61,844 bases of DNA from Rhizophagus sp. LPA8_4_AMF (taxonomy: Eukaryota > Glomeromycota > Glomeromycetes > Glomerales > Glomeraceae): positions 1 to 61,844 of the forward strand of contig JADRCO010000057.1 in assembly GCA_021464525.1 (NCBI GenBank). Reading direction: 5' to 3'. The first letter of the stretch is position 1. The number at the start of each line of letters is the position of its first letter. Of this stretch, positions 48,537-59,370 are shown one piece after another. Under the pieces are notes generated by a model. It ran no database searches and was not told the DNA's origin. It saw only the letters and a program-made list of their open reading frames with translations. The translations under genes and the position numbers were made by a program.

Positions 48537-51448
48537 TTATAATTCGCTCAAAGTAGAACCAGATAATCTATTAGTTTTATCTATACTTAAATTCCTTCCT
48601 GCTCGACTACTTGGTCTACTTAATCCTGTAGTTCCTGATATTACACTTGATGCTGATGACATATCAGTAGATGAATTATTATTATGGTTTAAATTAGTGT
48701 TAATTGTAGGTAACGTAGTGTTTCTAGGTGATGATGTTGACATTGGAATTGATGGGAGACTAAATGGTCTTGTGGATGATGATGTTTGATATCTTGATTG
48801 TTCAGTAGAAGATGTAGGACTTTTCGATAATATTGAATCCGTAATTTCATATTCAACGACTTTATCATCATGCTCATCTTCTATCCATCCTAAATTCGTA
48901 GTTGATTTTGATCCACGTCCTAGAGAATAATTTGGACTAGTACTACTTGATAGGGACATTCCAGAATCATTAAGATATCCTCCATTATTTGAACCTGGTT
49001 GTCCACCTAAACTTATACTACTAGCATTAGCATTAATCCCTGTACGATCCTTAAATTTTCCGAGATTTGTTAAACTACTATTTCTTGATTGTAATCCAGT
49101 TAATGATAAATTAATTGGTGTTGAGAATCCTTTATCAATAACCTCATTAGGTATTACACTATCCCCACTTAGCCGTTTTTTGTAACGCGTTGAAGGGAAT
49201 CCATAAGGTGGAAATTGTGATGTTTGTTCTGTAGGTGATGATCCTTTTTCTATAACAGGTGTAGCAGGTGTTTCAGTAATTGTAATTACTGAATTTGAGC
49301 TAACATCAACAGATGGTGCTTGCCGAAAGTGTTTCATTTCTTCTTCATCATCACCTGATGATACAGTTAATGATACATCTTCGCTCGAATCTGCTCCTTT
49401 TTTAGTGAAAATTTTTCGAAATGGTGATGTTAATTGAAGAAGTTTCCATCTAAAATAACTTATAATTCTATTAAAATTGTTCACAATACGCCATGAAGAG
49501 AAACCTGCAGAAGGATATTGTCCTCCTTCCAATCTCCCATAATCTGGTCCTCCGTCTCTCGCCCCTCTTCGCATTGATGATAAAAAATGTAGAAATCCAA
49601 TACTCATTCTTCTTCCCTTTCCAAGCCCATTCTTGCGTAAACAAGTAAACCAAATAAAAATTAATAACATAGCTAAAACTGAAATTCCAATCATCCATTC
49701 TACTAAGTAATTATAATATCCAAATAAGCCATGACCTTGAGGTTGAGGAGGAGGATGTGGGTGTGGACCCCATAATAAAGGAATTGTACCTGATGCCTCC
49801 ATAACCATTTTTCCTAAAGTCCAACTAACTTGTACATCATTAATATTATTAATACTTTGAAAAGGTGGAGTTTTCCTTACTTTATCTATTAATTTGTTAT
49901 CAGAATTAGTCACATGATCATCAATTGTCTTTGGTACTCCAATACCTTCATGCAACATGTTTACTATCCATGCTGCCTTAAAACATTGCATTTCCAATCT
50001 TGTTAAATCTATATCTTTACTCCATACATTTTTCTTATAATAATCATCAACTATATTATCCCATTCTCTTGCACAATAATCATTCGCTTTCCTCTCAAAT
50101 TCTGAGAAATTCCAAATTCCACCTAATCCAAAAACATCTTGAGAAGAATACCAATATTCTGATATGCCTATGAAATGATTAGCAGAAAAATCAATGTTTG
50201 GAGTGTGAACACCATTAAATAAACAAGGATCGTCTAAACAGGCAACAGTTTTATTTAATAAAGGGTATGTAAGTTCAAGACATTGATTAAAAGAACCTGT
50301 CCCTTGAAGGGTATAGTAGGGAGGTGGAAGTGATGTATCGGTAAGAAATAAATTAATAGGTAAGCAAGGGTCTTTAATTAGAATAGTTGGTTGTTCATGT
50401 GAGGATTCTGGATTAGCAATCTGTTCATGTGTCGCCATGTATTTTCGAGTTTGTTTTTCTATATATCGACGTCTTGCTTCATTTGTTCCAAATCCTAAAA
50501 ATGTTGTAACAAATATATTATAGTCCATTCTTTTTCCATCTAAAGTATATAATGTAACTTTAGTTAAATCGTCCGCATGTTTTTTTGATTCCAATGAATT
50601 TGGTTCAAAAGCTATTTGTGTACTAGCACCTCCCATGTCTAAGAATCCGTAAGTTGTGGTATGTTTAATTGTCTCGGAATCATCACTTTCATTATTAATG
50701 TACTGTGATTGAATATGTTCATTTCCACTGTCATTTTCAAATCCACTCATTAAATAATTAATTGCTATCCATCCATATATTCCTTCCCATTCTCCTGATA
50801 TTACTTGCACATGATCTGAACATTTGTCAATTTTGAAAAGATAATTAAACATTATGTAATCACACGCATTTTGAAGAATTGCTTGTTGTTGAGATGATGG
50901 TAATAAACGCATTCCAGCAGTAGCTAATAAATATATTGGTGTCTGTGATACTTCATCTGTTGGTACCACTTGTAATGTAAAATCTAACAATCTTTTCAAA
51001 TGTAATTCTCCCACTTCCGTTGGATTTAATGCAAATGTAGATATCCCTAAAAATTAGATCAGATAAGGATTGCAAATTTTAATAAATAAAGTGATTTTAT
51101 ATATATATATTAATTTCCACTTTTCCACCTTCTACGAAAAAGGGATCACACATCAGAAAAATTTAATCTTTATATTTAAAGTAGTATTTTTTTTTCTATA
51201 TAAAAGTTGGAAAAAAATCAAAAATGAAATTCTGGTTCCATACCCGGTTCAACCTTTAATTGCCATTTAAGTCCAAACTCATCTCCTCGTTCAATTCTTG
51301 GCAAGATGTGAAGTTCACTTTCATTTTTTCCTTGTCTAACAAATCCATGTTCTTTCCAAGAGTAAATTTGTACTCTTGAACCAGAACTGCCAGCGTCTAT
51401 GACAACTCCAAAATTTCTGTTAGACAGCCAAGAAGTCGTAGGTGGCAT
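48537..51448 (-). CDS. YND1: Golgi apyrase, Ynd1 type (GDA1/CD39 nucleoside phosphatase)
   Basis: Two exons (51244-51448 and 48537-51046) give 904 residues. GDA1/CD39 enzymes hydrolyse nucleoside di- and triphosphates in the Golgi lumen, removing the UDP or GDP left by glycosyl transfer. The apyrase conserved regions are in order: VVIDAGSSGSRVQIYSW (about 15-31), LLATAGMRLL, EWEGIYGWIAINYL and GFLDMGGASTQIAFEP. There is no signal peptide. One membrane segment (WMIGISVLAMLLIFIWFTCL, about 518-537) lies after the catalytic domain, as in Ynd1, so the enzyme faces the lumen. The cytosolic tail of about 365 residues is Ser/Thr-rich and disordered, longer than that of yeast Ynd1 (630 residues in all). 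The tail is the most variable part and has no recognised motif. Confidence 0.93.
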
Positions 51449-52390
51449 TATTCGTTTTTATATTATATTAAAATTTAAAAGAATAATATACAATTATTAA
51501 AAATAAATATAGGACTAGATTTTTCTTAAAACTTGTAAAAGATAGTTCCACCAGCTTCTTATTGATCCTATTTGGGTTACACGGTGATAATTTTCAGTTG
51601 TAGCACGAAATTTAAATTACGGAATTGATAATCTTGGGGCTTTGGAAAGAAAACAACGAAGGCTGTGAAGAACATAGCTATATATTGAATCAGACATTTA
51701 ATCTTCCGAGCGTCGTTACTCGTTCATCATAATTTATATTATTCGCCTCTTTTTTCACGCCACATTTCGTAAAATAAGCAATCTCAACCACGAGAAAAAT
51801 GACATCACATTTTAATTGAGTATCATGTTTGTGTGCCAGAAAAAAATTTCATAACATAAATTAGCATATAGTCTTTAAATATTACTAACTATATGTAATT
51901 TTAGCTGCTCTGCGAATTTAATTAGAACGACAAAGGTGGTTCAAACATCGGTTTTGTAAAATTCTACAAAATATCAATTTTTCGTCAAATCCATATTTGG
52001 AAATGATCGGCAAAGACGAAAAATCAATCGTTTATATTTAAAGTTAAAAACGGCGTTTATAACCTTCTTCCAACCCTAAGTAAACTGGAGATCAGGTGAA
52101 AATACGCATATTCAGAAGTTTTAAAAGCTTTGTTTTAAAGGAAAAGGTCTTGAGTTATTATTTTTTGAAAATTAAATTGCATGCGCGGATGCGCCACCAA
52201 CCTGGCACACAAGGGGTGCAATTGAGTAAATAAAGGGGGCTAACCCAAAATAGGCAAAAACAAGCCACAAGAAACGAATTTTCCAGTTTTTTTTTTTTTA
52301 AATATATACTGTATATATATATCAATAACATATACATGTATAGGGCAAAAAATTTATTTGGTTTTCATATAACGTGTTGGATTCTAGCTA
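51449..52390. other. Intergenic region, no gene seen
   Basis: About 940 bases upstream of the apyrase and downstream of the next gene. The composition is less extreme around 52150-52270. No open frame or repeat of note. Confidence 0.6.
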
Positions 52391-53829
52391 TCAGAAGATA
52401 GCTCGTTTTTCATCTTTCGGTAGCGCTTCGCCAACATTATTTAAATAAGCCGCCAAAGACTGTGACATTGCAGTGACAGGTCTTCCACTAAATAAAGCTT
52501 CGGTAACAACATCCGCCGTCAATTGCGATAACCTTAATTTTTTTAAAGAAAAGAAAAAAAGAAGATTAATAAGATCTCAAATAATTGATTCTAAAATAAG
52601 GATAATTAGGTTACCATTGTTCCTGTTCGGATGAAAGTTTTGGTTCCTCCGAGCTATTCGTCATTTCCTTGATGGCATCGAAATGTAACTCAACACGGGA
52701 TTTATATTTAATAAAATGTCCACCAGCTTGATTGAGACATTGCTAATAAAAAGCAAAATTGAATCAATGATCAAAATAACAATTATATTAAAATAAATAG
52801 TAAATTAAAAATTACATATAGCAATGCGAGTTGATGTGCCATGTATTTGTGATTTGTGAGTTTTATATCTTGTTGAAGTTGTAATGAGATCGAAACAAGT
52901 TGATTGAGTACGTTCATCTCATGGAAATGTGCTATAATTTTAAAAAAAAAATTTTAAACATAAATAGATTAATTGATTAATTACTACGAATTTGCAAATT
53001 ACCTAAGGCGTCTGCTTTTCCTGGAACTAGGTTGGGTACAACTAAACGCTTCGCAGATTTCGGGAATAATAACGCGAGTCCAAGTTCTGTGAGACAAGTC
53101 TATTATTGCAAGATAATATTTAATCAAAAATAATTAAATTAATTATAATACATGTTAGAGTCGAATCTTACTTGAATATCTTTCTTTGCTGATCCATCTT
53201 CCTCAAATTGCAATAACGAAGCCTCTAATACGGCAATTGTGTTATCGATCTCAGTCTTGTTATATAGTTGCTAAAACAATAAAAAGGTTACGTTGCAAAT
53301 TAATATTATATTTCCAGAAAAAGCAATAATTCAAATGTATAGATTTAAAAAATCTAAATATGCGAACACGTTTCTATTATTTGTATATCGTTCAGCAACC
53401 CACTTTAAAAACATTACCAGTTAGGTAAATGGACTCGATTGCATTGAGATAACTGCCACATTCATCAAAGTCCGACCATTAAATTAATTTTTTTTTTCGT
53501 TGTTGTTCTTACAACACTATCTTTCAACGCACAAACCTGCTTCAAGTTCTGCACACCGGTTTCCGAACTTGCAAGCATTTCCTCTTTACTCAACAGCACT
53601 TCCAGCCTTGCTAACGCGTTTAAAACTTGTAATCCTATTCGTTTTTTACGAGAACCCGGTTTTATAATAAGTGGTTCATGTAAGCGTATTTCGACTAGGA
53701 AAAAAGAGAGGGAGAATCAATATACATATTAAGAGTTTTATCTAGGTACTCCTTTACGACAATACCTTCTGGAACAGTGTTAATTGTATTTAGGCTAACA
53801 AGTGGTGGCGTTGTCTTGAGTTTGTTCAT
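52391..53829 (-). CDS. Conserved-looking seven-exon protein of unknown function
   Basis: Seven exons: 53766-53829, 53537-53694, 53172-53270, 53003-53099, 52816-52931, 52615-52742 and 52391-52532. All junctions are in phase and introns have normal borders, giving 267 residues. The protein is mostly helical with heptad-like Leu patterns (VLNALARLEVLLSKEEML, NQLVSISLQLQQDIKL, HQLALLYQCLNQAGGHF) and has no signal peptide, membrane segment or catalytic motif. I do not recognise the family. A subunit of a helical scaffold or tethering complex is possible but unproven. It starts 180 bases from the divergent dehydrogenase gene. Confidence 0.75.
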
Positions 53830-54009
53830 TGCTATACAAGCTCTTAAAACAGAACAAAAATAAATTATCCTAGAAAATATTTTCGAATATCCTCCACAGT
53901 GATAATCATAAATTTCTATTGGAGACTATCAATTTCTAATTTTCAGGGTGAATGTACATTTATAATATACATATTAAATTCAAACTTTTATTTTCAGTAA
54001 AATAAAACA
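53830..54009. promoter_or_regulatory. Divergent promoter region, unknown gene / SDR
   Basis: 180 bases separate the ATGs of the seven-exon gene (minus) and the dehydrogenase (plus). No clear element is visible beyond A/T tracts. The promoters must overlap or abut. Confidence 0.5.
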
Positions 54010-54942
54010 ATGTTACATATCATCTTTATTTTAATAATTTCTCTCTTAATAATTAAATTCTTTTTCTTGTGTAATGTCCCTTCACTTTCGAAACTTCAGG
54101 GGAAAAATGTCATAATAACAGGTGCTAGTACGGGAATTGGTGAGGAAATGGCATACATATGTGCCAAAAATGGAGCTAATATTGTAATAGCATCTCGTAG
54201 AACAGATCTTTTGGAAAAAGTTGCGTCTAAATGCAAAAACATATCCCCAAATCGACCGATAAAGGTTATTACATGTGATCTTAAACATGAAAAAGATTGT
54301 GAAAAATTAATCATTTTATCAGTTGAATTCTTTAATGAAATTGATAATAAACCTGAAATAGATATGTTAATATTAAATCATGCAATGTCATTATTTGAAC
54401 ATATGGATTTTAATAATCCAAAATTAATGATCGAAAAACTTAGGGATATAACGATGTCAAATTTAATTGGCTTTGCTACATTGTCTCATTTAACTATACC
54501 ATATATGATTTCTAATAGTAGCAAAAGAGAATTTAAATCAATAATTGTACTATCCTCACTAATGTCCACAATTTCATTGGGAATGTCATGGGCATATTCC
54601 ACTTCAAAAGCGGCAATTAATTCATATTTCTGTTCATTAAATGAAGAATTAGAATATCAAGAATTCCAAAATCAAATCAAGATTACTTTATGTCATTTAG
54701 GATCAATTAATACTATTACAATGAGAAGTCATACTGATAAATATTTTCCAAAATTATTAGTTGATTATATAGCTTTGAATGCTGAAGTAACTGCAAAAAG
54801 TATCTTGCAAAGTGGATTAAATGGGCAAAAAGAACTGTGGTATCCTAGTTATGGTATTTTACTTAGATATGCTTATGGAATTTTTCCAGGAATTATGAGA
54901 AAAATAGGTTTTTATATTCAAAAATTTCTCATAAAAAATTAG
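54010..54942 (+). CDS. Membrane-anchored short-chain dehydrogenase/reductase
   Basis: Single-exon frame of 310 residues from an ATG preceded by AAAACA. An N-terminal membrane anchor (about 2-22) is followed by a classical SDR fold: the nucleotide-binding TGASTGIG (37-44), strand 4 LNHA in place of NNAG, catalytic Ser183 (IIVLSSLMS) and YSTSK with Tyr196 and Lys200. The anchor plus the ASRR after strand 2 point to an NADP(H)-using ER enzyme of the 11beta-HSD1/DHRS7 group, which act on steroids, retinoids or other lipids. The substrate here is unknown. Its stop lies only 5 bases from the stop of the convergent 2OG oxygenase, so the mRNAs almost certainly overlap. Confidence 0.9.
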   Translation: MLHIIFILIISLLIIKFFFLCNVPSLSKLQGKNVIITGASTGIGEEMAYICAKNGANIVIASRRTDLLEKVASKCKNISPNRPIKVITCDLKHEKDCEKLIILSVEFFNEIDNKPEIDMLILNHAMSLFEHMDFNNPKLMIEKLRDITMSNLIGFATLSHLTIPYMISNSSKREFKSIIVLSSLMSTISLGMSWAYSTSKAAINSYFCSLNEELEYQEFQNQIKITLCHLGSINTITMRSHTDKYFPKLLVDYIALNAEVTAKSILQSGLNGQKELWYPSYGILLRYAYGIFPGIMRKIGFYIQKFLIKN

Positions 54943-54947
54943 AATTA

Positions 54948-56503
54948 TTATGATTCAATAATTTCAAAATTTGTTGAAACTTTTTTCAATAAATGCTCTC
55001 CATACACAACCGGTTCATGATGTTTTACCGGATCAATTTGTAAACATGGTTCAAGTGGTTCGATTTTGGCATCGTAATTTGGCTCATAAAAGAACGGAAC
55101 ACTTAAATTTTTAAAAGAAATATGAGAAAATTATTTTAACATAATAAAGCACTATAGTAAGATAAAATACTTACGATACACGATAACTATCACCCTTGTG
55201 AATAACTCTATGAAGAGTACTTTTATATATATCATTCGTCCAAATCTACGTTATAATATTAATATTATTATTAACAGTAACAAGAAAGAATGTCATATAA
55301 CGTTTTTAATTACATTCAGCATGTCACCGATGTTCACTACAAAGGAACCATATAGTGGTTCCGCATTAATCCAATTGCCATCTTTTGTTTGAACTTGTAA
55401 AGCTCCTTTAGTGTTATCCTTTATGAATTAAAAGTCGCATTATAATTATAAATAACGACTGTAAAAGTAAATAAAATGTACTTACCTGATTTAGAAAAGT
55501 TAAACAACTTATTTTTTTTAAAAAAAAGGGGTAAATAATTTAAACAAATTATATAAAAAAAGTTCCGTATCTTCATACGTGCTTACCCATAATCTTTAAC
55601 CATTCGTTAAAAAGAAAATAATTTTTTTTTAATATACAAAACAATGATCATACGTTCAATATTATTAATTTATCACCTGTGTGTTCACCGCAGCTAACAC
55701 CCACGCGATCCTTGTCGGCTATATTCCTAAGATCTGGATATCCAATAACTCTCATAACCCTGTATTTGACATATTAGTTAGCGTAACATAATTTAACAAT
55801 AAGTATGAAATAACGCACCAAAAAGACTCCTCTAAAAACTTTTCAAAATAATTTTCTTCCAATCCTAAACCTAATGCAATAGCACTCATTACTTGAGCAC
55901 CCAGTTTCAACATATAATCTATATATTCACTAAATACTGCACGAAATTCTGAAGGATTCTCAGGCCATTGATTTTCACCTCTTAAAGGAAGGTTTTTTAA
56001 AACCAACGGATGCGTACGAGGTATTGGTTTATAGAAATCAAGCGCCTACACATTCTAGAGTTAATTATAATTATATCATTAATTATCAATAACACAACGA
56101 ATTACCTCATGCCAATCCTTTTTATATCTTGTAACATTCTCACCAAGTCTTTGATATCCCCTTTAAATAAAAAAAAAAAAAATGATTTAATTAATGTTGT
56201 TATTTGAAAAATTAAATCAATGGAATTGATTTAATTTTTCTTAATAAATTACCTTGCATAATCTTCATTGGCTATGCTATATTTAATTTTTTCTTCTTCT
56301 GGTAAATGAAAAAATTCATAACCCAATTTCAATACTTTATCAATAATTTCTTGTGGTACATTATGACCTATCAGATAGAAAAATCCAACATTACGGCATG
56401 CTTCATATATTTGTTTAGCTACTTTAAGTTTTTCTGTTCGAGAATTTGAATCAATGGTGAATACAGAAATGTCAATAATCGGAAGTTTGAATTCGTATGA
56501 CAT
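54948..56503 (-). CDS. 2-oxoglutarate/Fe(II)-dependent dioxygenase, isopenicillin N synthase-like
   Basis: Nine exons: 56253-56503, 56106-56160, 55819-56045, 55677-55759, 55587-55593 (7 bases), 55486-55507 (22 bases), 55314-55418, 55175-55245 and 54948-55101, giving 324 residues. The DIOX_N part (LPIIDISVF, GFFYLIGHNVP) and the Fe(II) triad are present: His204 and Asp206 (HTDYG) and His262 (STLHRV), with the 2-oxoglutarate-binding Arg272 and Ser274 (YRVSVPFFYEP). Such enzymes hydroxylate or ring-form varied small molecules; the substrate is unknown. Exon 5 is a 7-base micro-exon giving most of Asp206-Tyr207-Gly208. It was found because skipping it breaks frame and removes the metal ligand. 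The exon 3 donor is GTGCGT. It overlaps tail-to-tail with the SDR gene. Confidence 0.9.
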
Positions 56504-57661
56504 TTTTTTTAAAAAAAATGAGAGAAGAGAGGATTTAATTTTTTTTTTTTTTAAAAAAAAAATTTGCTCTTATCAACGTGGTTTTCATATGTTACATATG
56601 ATACTAAAAAAGATCGACTATTTAGTCCATATATAGAATCATTCTAATTCTCAGGATCAGCTGATCCAAAAATTTCTTTATCAAGAATATATTTTATTGC
56701 GGAAAACCTCTCAAAGTTAAAGTTACTCTATGCAGTCTGTGCGTTTCTTGCTGAAGTAATTTTCCCGCCAAATTTTTGTTAGACATTACACTAACGTCAT
56801 TTATAGCGCACCGTACAATCTAAGCTGATATGATAAGATACTTTGTTTGTTTTTTACAAATTACCTATCGCACATGTACAATTCCCTTGGTTAGAATCTG
56901 GGGATATGGTATTTATAGTTAATTTTTTTATCTAATCTTAATCTTTTTAGATTTTCTTCTTATCTTTTATCATTTGATCTAAAAATAATAACTTTGTATT
57001 TTATTCGGTCTTTGGTAAATAATAAATCTCATTGGGTTCAATGAATTATTTAATTCTCGGAGACTGTTATCCGTAAATAAACCAAATATGCTTGATATTT
57101 TTTCCGCAGTGATGATCGATTCTTTGATGAATACCTGATGAATGGTTTTGATGAACTGTATAAATGAAAGTGAAAATCATACTAAGATAAGAATGTCAAT
57201 CTTATCAGATAAGAATGTATCTGGGGTGAATACATTATTTTTTTATTTTTTTTTGACAGCTGCAAATGCAAATTTGAATATATATTCTGATCCTTTAAAA
57301 GGGAATATAAATTGTAAGAATTAGTTTTTCCTAGTCATTGAAAAATCACGGCGACTAATAAAAAAAACAAAAAAAAGATTCATCGCATCAAAAGTTTATC
57401 ATCAATCTTATCAATTAATTCACAAAGCTATTTTTCATTAGGAAAAGTTTTAGTTGCATTATTATTGTTGTATCGTATGTTTGTATGTTTTTTTGAAACT
57501 TTTCGCCTTTCTTTCAACCCCCTTTTTATATTTGATTTAGGTCTAAGTTTTTTTTTCCTATTTATTTCGATTGTATTTCCTAAAATTTGTTTCTCCCCAT
57601 TTAATTGATATCTGTACACTCGACATTTTTTTGACTCTTACGTTCCTTCCTCAATATTAAA

Positions 57662-57692
<31 letters not shown>

Positions 57693-57716
57693 GTTCAATT
57701 TTTGAAATAAAATTAG
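56504..57716. other. Intergenic region, 5' end of next gene not resolved
   Basis: About 1.2 kb between two divergent genes. It must hold the oxygenase promoter and the promoter and first exon of the BED-nitrobindin gene. A run of 26 A at 57667-57692 directly precedes the latter. A minus-strand Lys/Arg-rich frame at 57428-57619 is composition-driven. Confidence 0.5.
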
Positions 57717-58965
57717 GAGAACCACGGCCAAAAACAAGTTGGGTATGGCCATATTTTGAAGTAAAAACTTTACAAGATGGAGAAAGTGTAGCGACTTGTA
57801 ATATTTGTAATAAAACTTTTAAACATGGTGGATCCACTTCAAATTTAATAAATCATCTGGCTAAAACTCATAAAGTTTTTAAACCTGATAATAATAATTA
57901 CAATAATTCAAGTGGCAGTGGGCTTAATAACAATAATAAAAGAGGAAGTTATAGTAGTGTTAGCGGTGTTAATGAATTTTCAAGTAATTTTGGAGGTGAA
58001 TTTGTAGCTCAAGTTAATACTATTTATGATCCTAGTCAACAACAACAAAATTATCCATTATTACCACAATACCCTTTAGAGGAAGAAATGTTACATCCTC
58101 ATGTGGTAGATGGGGATATAAATGTTAGAAAAATTAAACATCAAAAACTAATTCAAAATCATCCGTTGGAATTTTTATTTGGAACTTGGTATGGACAAGG
58201 TAGTGGCAGATTCGAAGGTATTAATGACTTTATTTATAATGAAGAAATTACCATTTACCCCGATGAAGCTGGTAGAGGTTGGTTATATTATAAGTAAGGG
58301 AATTTATATATATATATATTTTTTTTCTCCACTTCATGGCTTTAAAGAAACTTTTCTCATATAGTATTATTTTTTTTTTTTTTCTTACAGGCAGAGAACG
58401 TGGAATCCTATGAAAAACAATTCAAATTTTCATAGCGAAATGGGGTATATTAGAACTCCTGGAATGAACGATAAAGTTGAATTAGTTTTGGCTCAACCAA
58501 CTGGTAATTTTTATTTTTTTAATTATTTTAAAATATTGGAAGTGAAATTTTTAAAAAGTTTTTCTTTTATTAAGGAATCGCTTCAATCGAAGAAGGTAGA
58601 ATTGATGGTACCACAATTATGTTTAGATCAACTAATATCTCAAGATCCACCACTGCTAAGGTTATTTATTTATTAGAATTATTCAATTTTAATCGATTAT
58701 TAATTATTAATTGTATTTTATCAAATCTATTAATTTTTAGCCTCCTCATGTTGTAGAATACACTCGGTAAATTTTTTTTTTAAATTATTTTAATCCGAAT
58801 ATTTTCTTGCATTTTAACACACTTATTTATAAAAGGACTTGGATGGTAGATCCTATAAACGACACAATGACATATGTATTTAATATGTCAACACAAAGTA
58901 AGCAAATGGCTCAACATCTTAATGCCACCTTAAGAAGAGTTTCTTTCTTAAACAATAACCTCTGA
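57717..58965 (+). CDS. BED zinc finger fused to nitrobindin haem-binding domain (5' end incomplete)
   Basis: Visible exons: 57717-58293, 58391-58503, 58575-58660, 58741-58766 and 58836-58965. The BED finger has SWVWPYFEV, then CNIC (CX2C) and HLAKTH (HX4H), the DNA-binding fold shared with hAT transposases. An Asn/Gln/Ser-rich linker of about 85 residues follows. The second domain is a nitrobindin/THAP4-type beta-barrel: HPLEFLFGTWYGQGSGRFEG at its start and KQMAQHLNATLRRV at its end, where the His fits the haem-iron ligand. Nitrobindins bind ferric haem, react with NO and isomerise peroxynitrite. No ATG lies upstream in frame; an acceptor (AAAATTAG) before GAGAACC suggests an unseen first exon. 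The layout parallels human THAP4. Confidence 0.88.
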
Positions 58966-59370
58966 TTAATTCTAATTAAGCATTATTCATATATTAAGAG
59001 AGGTTAAAGAAATAAAGGTCAATGCAGTACTGTATTAATAAGGTTAAATTAATAATAAAAAAAAAAATCTAAGGTTAATATTATTTATAAAATATATATG
59101 ATTTAATAATTTATGAAATAATACAGTTATGGTTAGGCTAGTTAGAATAAATAATCCAACGAAATTTGTAACTAAGAATTAAATAAAATAGCGAATCTTT
59201 TCATCTTTATTTCGACTGAGAAATTACGAAGTAATTCCGGCCAATTGTATAATTTTATATTATAAATGCGAATTATGTATACTATTTATTTTTTAAAAAA
59301 AATAATCTCTTCTGCTAAGTTGATTTACTTATGATTTATGACAGGTTGATTGATTATTTCTATCTAAAAT
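58966..59370. other. Shared 3' intergenic region
   Basis: 405 bases between convergent stops of the BED-nitrobindin and Ice2 genes. Nothing of note is seen. Confidence 0.6.

Noticed and set aside
54082-54314. Two overlapping minus-strand frames inside the SDR gene
   Set aside because: Shadows of the SDR coding strand; the plus frame has the complete catalytic motif set.
57428-57837. Minus-strand Lys/Arg-rich frames and a frame antisense to the BED finger
   Set aside because: Composition-driven or antisense to a clear zinc finger; no supporting motif.
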